Assembly (NCBI RefSeq): GCF_019396345.1
Contig: NZ_JAHKRM010000012.1
Location: 1 to 64,000, forward strand
Reading direction: 5' to 3'
Source: Nonomuraea guangzhouensis
GTDB lineage: Bacteria; Actinomycetota; Actinomycetes; Streptosporangiales; Streptosporangiaceae
Length of the DNA stretch: 64,000 bases
Shown in pieces: positions 59,232-64,000 of this stretch. Position numbers and translations under genes: made by a program. Every line of letters starts with the position of its first letter. Positions within the stretch are counted from its first letter, which is position 1. The notes under the pieces were generated by a model. It made no database searches. It was not told the DNA's origin and was given only the letters and a program-made list of their open reading frames with translations.

Positions 59232-59627
59232 CTAGCAATTCGCGTCGATCGGGTTGTCGAAATGGGAGTCTGGGCCGGTCGTCGGGCAGGTGGCCGTCAA
59301 GTGCGGAGTTCTGATGGCGATCCCTCCCATGTTGATGCCGAAGTGCGACGTCGCCCAGATCTGGGCGTACGGATCGTAGCGATATTCTCTCGCCCCGCTC
59401 AGGATCGCCGACTCCACGGTCATCGATTCTTCGGGATCCACGATGGTCTGGAACTCATACCCGAACGGCTTTGTCTCGTCCGGCATCATCGCGAACGCGT
59501 GACGCTGGCGGGCGATGTCTTCGAGAGAGTAGAGCCTGTCGAGCTCCAACAGGGAACGCCCCAGCCTGAACGGTGGCTGGTAGAGAGCCCTGGCGCTTTT
59601 TTCCTGCACCACAAGGTCGAAGGCCAT
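59232..59627 (-). CDS. Probable graspetide precursor, unusually long (131 aa)
   Basis: A 131-residue protein directly upstream of the ATP-grasp gene. The central part resembles ATP-grasp-target RiPP leaders: a P-(F/W)-G motif (ETKPFGYEFQTIVDPEE) and a Y-D-P-x-x-Q motif (EYRYDPYAQIW). The C-terminal 35 residues are the likely core: INMGGIAIRTPHLTATCPTT then GPDSHFDNPIDANC, with five Thr, one Ser and three Asp available for ester links, and two Cys. Typical precursors are 60-90 residues; the first 50 here (LVVQEKSARALYQPPFRLGR...) are an extension I cannot match. The ATG at 59627 is six bases after AAAGGA; another ATG two codons upstream is too close to it. Confidence 0.78.
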   Translation of the reverse strand: MAFDLVVQEKSARALYQPPFRLGRSLLELDRLYSLEDIARQRHAFAMMPDETKPFGYEFQTIVDPEESMTVESAILSGAREYRYDPYAQIWATSHFGINMGGIAIRTPHLTATCPTTGPDSHFDNPIDANC

Positions 59628-59967
59628 GACCATTCCTTTCTGGTTGGCGTCTGAGACGCCTGCCGATTATTCGACCGATTCGTTTACCGGCGGCCCTCTT
59701 TGCCGCCACCCTAGGATGATCATTTTCTATGGACGGAACACCGGTGCCGCAACCTATGATCTCAATTCGGATGTCGAGTTCGTGAACTTCCGGACAAACC
59801 TGGACAAGTCTGGACGGGCCTGGCCGAAGCACGTCTGGCATCGTCCGCCGCTATGAACGGCCCGGTGCGACAACTTAGTCGCCGATTAGGGTGGTTCCCG
59901 CACCGAGACGAGTGGACCGAAACAACCGTACGAACACCCTCGACAGAGCGAACCGGGAAGGAATGTA
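59628..59967. promoter_or_regulatory. Divergent promoter region of the graspetide locus
   Basis: About 340 bp between the precursor (leftward) and the TPR gene (rightward). An AT-rich element TGATCATTTTCTAT lies at 59717-59730; the same 14 bases occur at 9722-9735. GGAAGGA at 59957 is the ribosome site of the TPR gene. No gene is seen. Confidence 0.5.
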
Positions 59968-61107
59968 ATGAACGATCGGCAAGACGCGAACTCCTGCCTG
60001 CCGGGCGATAAATCATCGTTGTCGGCTATAGAAATTCTCTATACCGAAAGTCACTCTGGAGCGGAACTCGACTCCGAAGAGGAGCTCTGCCGTACGGGGC
60101 TCGAACTGGCAGGCTCGACAGACCCCAAAGGACAGGCCGAGTGGCTGTGGCGTCTGGGCCTGATCGCGCAGAACAGAAAGGATCAGCTGACCGCGCAGGT
60201 CCTCTACAACCAAGCCCTGAAACGCTTCTCCGCAGAGGCTGACGTACGCGGAATCGCGAGATGCCACCACCAGCTCTCAATGATTCTGGAGACGCTCGGA
60301 GACTTCCCCGGAGCCCTTCAGCACATCCGCCGATCTCACATCCTTTTCCGCGAGATCGGTGATCTGCAAGGCATGGCAACGAACCTTCACGAGTTGAGCA
60401 TGATCCACGAAGGTCTCGGCAACCACCGGGAGGCGGCCGATCACGCGAGACAAGCCCTTATGCTCTTCGAGCAACTCGGCGAGCCCAGGAACATCGTCGT
60501 CGGCCGCCGCCGGCTCGGCAGCCTGGCACAGAACGCGGGCGACCTGGGGGCGGCCGCAGGCCACCTGCGCGCTGCTCTCGACGTGCTCGGCCCTGATGGC
60601 GACCGGCGCAGCGTGGCCACCCTCCACCACAACCTCGGTCTGATCGGCTACGCCGCCGATGACCATAGACGGCTCAGTGATCACTTCCAACAAGCTCTGG
60701 ACATCTTCGACGAGGTCGGGGATCGGAGTGCGGTGGCCAGAGTCCTCCACGAACTCGGCATGATCCACTTGGTTCTCGGTAATCACAGTAAGGCGACCGA
60801 CTGCACGACGCGTGCGCTGGAAATCTTCGAGCATCTCGGCGACTTACCGAGTATGGCCACAGGTCATCGCCAGCTTTCGGCTATTTTCACGCTGAGCGGC
60901 CGTATTGACGCTGCGACGGCCAGCGGGACAATCGGCCTGGAAATGTCGAGGCAGCTGGGCCTGCCGATCAAAGAAGACCTTTTCTGGTTGCGGAGGCAGG
61001 CTGAACTGGTCGGCAGGACGGCATTTCAGCAGAACCTGCAGCAGGCGGGATCTGAGCAGATTCTCCCGTTGGTCTTCGGTGACGGTTATCACGAAGACGA
61101 ATCCTGA
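59968..61107 (+). CDS. Tetratricopeptide-repeat protein
   Basis: A 379-residue protein made of about seven TPR units of the AfsR/LGN type, each with the G-x-x-x-x-A pattern, for example HHQLSMILETLGDFPGALQHIRR, HELSMIHEGLGNHREAADHAR and HELGMIHLVLGNHSKATDC. It has no DNA-binding domain, ATPase, signal or membrane helix. A scaffold or regulatory-partner role next to a RiPP locus is an inference; the partial TPR protein at 63036 is related in repeat type. ATG preceded by GGAAGGA. The last 19 bp overlap the convergent ABC transporter gene. Confidence 0.88.
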   Translation: MNDRQDANSCLPGDKSSLSAIEILYTESHSGAELDSEEELCRTGLELAGSTDPKGQAEWLWRLGLIAQNRKDQLTAQVLYNQALKRFSAEADVRGIARCHHQLSMILETLGDFPGALQHIRRSHILFREIGDLQGMATNLHELSMIHEGLGNHREAADHARQALMLFEQLGEPRNIVVGRRRLGSLAQNAGDLGAAAGHLRAALDVLGPDGDRRSVATLHHNLGLIGYAADDHRRLSDHFQQALDIFDEVGDRSAVARVLHELGMIHLVLGNHSKATDCTTRALEIFEHLGDLPSMATGHRQLSAIFTLSGRIDAATASGTIGLEMSRQLGLPIKEDLFWLRRQAELVGRTAFQQNLQQAGSEQILPLVFGDGYHEDES

Positions 61108-62900
61108 TAACCGTTGGCCTGCAATGTGAACAGGCGCGCATAAACCCCTTTGGCCGCCAGCAGACTCGAGTGATCTCCCCGCTCGACCACTTCGCCCTCC
61201 TCCAGCACTATCAACAGGTCGGCGTCGCGGACAGCGCTGAGCCGATGGGAGATCAGCAGGCTGGTCAGGCCCGACCGGTGGGTACGCAGTGCGGTGTGGA
61301 TCTCGACTTCCGCCACAGCGTCGAGGCCGGAACTCGGTTCGTCCAGCACAAGCAGGTCTGCCTGGTCTCGCAGCAGCGCACGAGCCAGAGCCAGCCGCTG
61401 CCACTGCCCGCCGGACAAGACCACCCCGTCCCCATCGCCATCGGAAAGACCGAAGAAGATGCGGGTGAGCGGAGTGTCATAGCCGCTCGGCAGGCTCGCC
61501 AGCCTTTCGTGGACGCCGGCTCGCGCCGCGGCCCGCTCGATCGCCTGCCGGTCGCTTCCCAGGTCACCGATCCCGATGTTCTCGGCGGCGGTGAGGTCAT
61601 ACTGCATATAATCTTGAAACACCGTCCCGATGCGCCGGCGAAGCGAGGCCGGATCCAGATCTCGCACATCGATGCCGTCCCAGAGAATCGTTCCGCGATC
61701 CGGGTCGTACAGTCTGCACAGCAGTTTGACCAAAGTGCTCTTACCGGCCCCATTGCGACCGATGAGGGCAACGGACATGCCAGCCGGAATGGTAAAGCTC
61801 AGGTCCTTCAAAGCCCACGGATGGTCCGGCGAATATCGAAACCACACGCCGCGAAACTCGATCCCGGTACGCAACGGCCCGGCCTTCAGCGGCTGTGCCG
61901 CCACGACAAGATCGGGAACGCTCCGGGTGACCGCCAGATAATGTGAGAAGGCCAGAAGCTGCTGATGGGCCATCATGAGCTCGTTGATCAACAGCACCAC
62001 AGTCGCCTGCACGCCTGCGACAGCGCCCGCCAGCAACGCGACATCACCTACTGTCACCCGTCCCTGTCCGGCGGCGAGCAACGTCCACCCCAGGCAGGCG
62101 ACGGTGACGGCGGCCGAAATGAAACCCAGGGCCACTTGGACGGCCAGTTCTCGCACATCCATTCCCCGTCGCTCGGCGTCCGCGCTCCTGCGCTCGGCCG
62201 ACATGCGGTGCCGGAAGTAAGAACCGGTGCCGAACAACCGGATCTCTTTGGCGGCCTCAACGCTGGTGAGCAACAGCCGGTAAAAGATCTCCCGACGTTC
62301 CAGCGGGCCGATCCGCCACATCAGCGCCGCCCGTTTGCGTGACAGTTGCCACTCCGCCAGCAACGCGGGGATCGCCGCCGCCAGGACGGCGACCGCCAGC
62401 CACCGGCTGACGGCCATTAGAGCGCCGATGAAACCAGTCACCGTTACCAGCCCCCTGGCGACCGCCAGCACACCGGAGACGACCAGGCCCGGAGTCATCC
62501 CACCCGACTGGTGGGCCAGGCTGAGGCGGTCCAGAAAATGCGGATCCTCAAAGCGCTTGATCCCTACGAACCGTTCGACGACCTCGAACAGCCGATCCTG
62601 GGCCAGAAGCGCGATCCTGCGTTCCAGCTCGTTCTTCAGGAAACGCTCACAGGCTGGCAGCACCGCGGCGACCAGAGCGGTGACCGCGAATCCGACGATC
62701 ACTCCCGTGAGAGATCCGCCGCCCGCGACCCTGTCCAAGGCGAGTTTCGTCAGCCAGGCCACGGTCACGGGTATGGCGGCCTGGCTCACCACGGCGAGCC
62801 CATAGGGGACAAGCAGCTGCGGTCCCGCGCGAACCGCCAGACCGAACACGGTCGCCAGGCCCCTTATCGAGACTCTTTGGTCCCTTATCGGATCATCCAT
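61089..62900 (-). CDS. ABC transporter, fused permease and ATPase (exporter type)
   Basis: A 603-residue half-transporter. The N-terminal membrane domain has about six helices (from LVPYGLAVVSQAAIPVTVAWL to VTVACLGWTLLAAGQG). The ATPase has Walker A LIGRNGAGKSTLVKLL, Q-loop FQDYMQYDLTAAENI, signature LSGGQWQRLALARALL and Walker B LLVLDEPSSGLD. It lacks an N-terminal peptidase domain, so if it exports the graspetide the leader must be removed by another protease. I start at the ATG at 62900; an upstream TTG/GTG extension lacks a hydrophobic pattern. It converges on the TPR gene. Confidence 0.9.
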   Translation of the reverse strand: MDDPIRDQRVSIRGLATVFGLAVRAGPQLLVPYGLAVVSQAAIPVTVAWLTKLALDRVAGGGSLTGVIVGFAVTALVAAVLPACERFLKNELERRIALLAQDRLFEVVERFVGIKRFEDPHFLDRLSLAHQSGGMTPGLVVSGVLAVARGLVTVTGFIGALMAVSRWLAVAVLAAAIPALLAEWQLSRKRAALMWRIGPLERREIFYRLLLTSVEAAKEIRLFGTGSYFRHRMSAERRSADAERRGMDVRELAVQVALGFISAAVTVACLGWTLLAAGQGRVTVGDVALLAGAVAGVQATVVLLINELMMAHQQLLAFSHYLAVTRSVPDLVVAAQPLKAGPLRTGIEFRGVWFRYSPDHPWALKDLSFTIPAGMSVALIGRNGAGKSTLVKLLCRLYDPDRGTILWDGIDVRDLDPASLRRRIGTVFQDYMQYDLTAAENIGIGDLGSDRQAIERAAARAGVHERLASLPSGYDTPLTRIFFGLSDGDGDGVVLSGGQWQRLALARALLRDQADLLVLDEPSSGLDAVAEVEIHTALRTHRSGLTSLLISHRLSAVRDADLLIVLEEGEVVERGDHSSLLAAKGVYARLFTLQANGYQDSSS

Positions 62901-63035
62901 GTGCCGAACCCACACCGGGAACAGGAAGCAAGAGCGATAGAGATCCACCCATCCTGCCGGTGTACACACCCGCCACGGGCGCCGACAGGCGGCGTCCCCG
63001 AACAGCGCCGGGCTGGATCTGAGGCGATGCCGGAT

Positions 63036-64000
63036 TCACCACGTGTCATCGGCCGATCGCTTCGCCCTGGCCGCCTCGCGTTCGTTGCCGATCTGTTCGG
63101 CGAGCGTCAACGCCCGGCCACGGTAGCTCCGGGCAGGGTGGTGATCGCCGGTCGCCTGATGGGTGTCGGCGAGGTTGTTGAGTACTTGGCAGATCAAGTT
63201 GGGCGCGTAGAGCCGTTCACTGAGCTGGAGCGCCTGCTCGTGGTGGGAGACGGCTTGGAGGTAGTGACCGGTGCGGGCGCGGACGTTGCCGATCCCGGTC
63301 AGGGACATGATCTCGCTGGGACGGTCGCCGACTTGCCGGCTGGCGACGAGCGCCTGCTCGTAGTGCGTGAGCGCCTGCGCATAGTCGCCCATGAGGAGAT
63401 AGGTCGTCGCCAGCTCGGCTTCGGTGAGCGCCTGGCTCTGCAACCCCCCTGTCTGCCGGGCGAGGTCCAGAAGGTCGTGCTGGTATTTCAGCGCTTCGCC
63501 GTAACGGCCTTCCCGGGAGTAGACCCTGGCGAGGCCCCACTGGGCGAGGACCTCTCCGAACATGTCATTGCTCTCCCGCGACAGCTCCAGGGCCTGCTGG
63601 CAGTGGTCCTGTGTCTCCGAAAGCCGGCCCAAGTGGAAGTAGGCGTCACCGAGGTAAACGTGCGCCACCGTCTCACCGTGGCCGAACCCGATCCGCTGAT
63701 AGAGCGACAATGCCTGACGCCGGTAGTCCAGAGCCGTGTGGTTGTCGCCTCGGCGAGAGTGGGCCGCCGCGAGACTGGTCATGGTGACGGCCGCGCCAAG
63801 GGCGTCATCGGCGCGAACCGCGGCGCCCAGAGCGAGGTGATGGGTTTCCAGCCACTCATCGCCGTAACCACGAAGGAAGAAGTAATGAGCCAGGGCGTGG
63901 GAGATCCTCCACGCGTGGACCTCGCTGTGCTCTGCTTCGGCCTGCCTGATGGCGGGCACCAGATTGCCCCTTTCCGCGTCCAGCCAGGCCAGCGCGTCCG
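63036..64000 (-). CDS. AfsR/SARP-type regulator, C-terminal TPR part (runs off window)
   Basis: The frame is open to the right edge of the window, where it reads ALAWLDAERGNLVPAIRQA, the conserved junction after the NB-ARC ATPase in AfsR/SARP-like regulators. The visible 307+ residues are TPR units (AAAHSRRGDNHTALDYRRQA, ARVYSREGRYGEALKYQHDL, IGNVRARTGHYLQAVSHHEQA). The DNA-binding and ATPase domains, if present, lie beyond 64000. Such proteins control secondary metabolite genes; this one could govern the graspetide locus or whatever lies to the right. Confidence 0.85.
   Translation of the reverse strand, partial: DALAWLDAERGNLVPAIRQAEAEHSEVHAWRISHALAHYFFLRGYGDEWLETHHLALGAAVRADDALGAAVTMTSLAAAHSRRGDNHTALDYRRQALSLYQRIGFGHGETVAHVYLGDAYFHLGRLSETQDHCQQALELSRESNDMFGEVLAQWGLARVYSREGRYGEALKYQHDLLDLARQTGGLQSQALTEAELATTYLLMGDYAQALTHYEQALVASRQVGDRPSEIMSLTGIGNVRARTGHYLQAVSHHEQALQLSERLYAPNLICQVLNNLADTHQATGDHHPARSYRGRALTLAEQIGNEREAARAKRSADDTW

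Overview
The window is high-GC DNA with GTG and TTG starts, start/stop-overlapping operons, LacI and ROK sugar regulators, RsbW/STAS regulators and AfsR-type TPR proteins. This points to a filamentous actinobacterium (Streptosporangiales- or Streptomyces-like; genus not determinable by eye). No rRNA, tRNA, CRISPR array, transposase or phage gene was seen. The layout is several accessory blocks side by side.

1-26.8 kb: the right part of a nonribosomal peptide (NRPS) cluster. It opens inside an NRPS (A-T-E-C, cut by the window edge). A four-gene hydroxymalonyl-ACP cassette follows (dehydrogenase, ACP, acyl-ACP dehydrogenase, FkbH-type HAD protein). A leftward group encodes a sulfotransferase, an aldo/keto reductase and a divergent argininosuccinate-synthase-like enzyme. 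Then come an A-T-reductase protein with no condensation domain, an MbtH-like protein, a C-A-T protein, a free thioesterase, two paired acyl-CoA dehydrogenases, an aspartokinase, an MFS exporter, a CGNR regulator, a GNAT acetyltransferase and a PAPS-forming pair cysD + cysN/C. The last of these carries an apparent frameshift. The likely product is a peptide (possibly peptide-polyketide) carrying a D-residue, a hydroxylated C2 unit, perhaps a guanidino-type residue, and a sulfate group. Two release routes are possible: reduction and thioesterase.

26.9-41.6 kb: a catabolic block that looks dedicated to a (sulfated) oligosaccharide. It has an enolase-superfamily dehydratase, a family-5 binding protein, two permeases, an SMP-30-type lactonase with an internal deletion, an SDR, a fused two-ATPase transporter protein, two convergent ROK regulators, a secreted arabinofuranosidase-like glycosidase and a secreted formylglycine sulfatase.

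41.8-48.4 kb: mixed accessory genes. An unusual 860-residue membrane protein has an outer periplasmic-binding-like domain. A protein-isoaspartate-type methyltransferase is translationally coupled to a 40-residue peptide, with a second small peptide gene divergent from it; 28-bp imperfect direct repeats flank this unit. A Nudix hydrolase, a decayed XRE/TPR regulator, and an anti-sigma kinase/STAS pair complete the block.

48.7-57.7 kb: a LacI-controlled alpha-galactoside operon (LacI, two operators, secreted GH with CBM-like modules, GH36 alpha-galactosidase, binding protein, two permeases), with a 0.5-kb low-complexity spacer and an AraC-type remnant at its end.

58.0-64.0 kb: a candidate graspetide (ATP-grasp RiPP) locus: ATP-grasp ligase, an unusually long precursor, a TPR protein, an ABC exporter and the C-terminal part of an AfsR-like TPR regulator that runs off the window.

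All family assignments are made by reading motifs; no database search was run.
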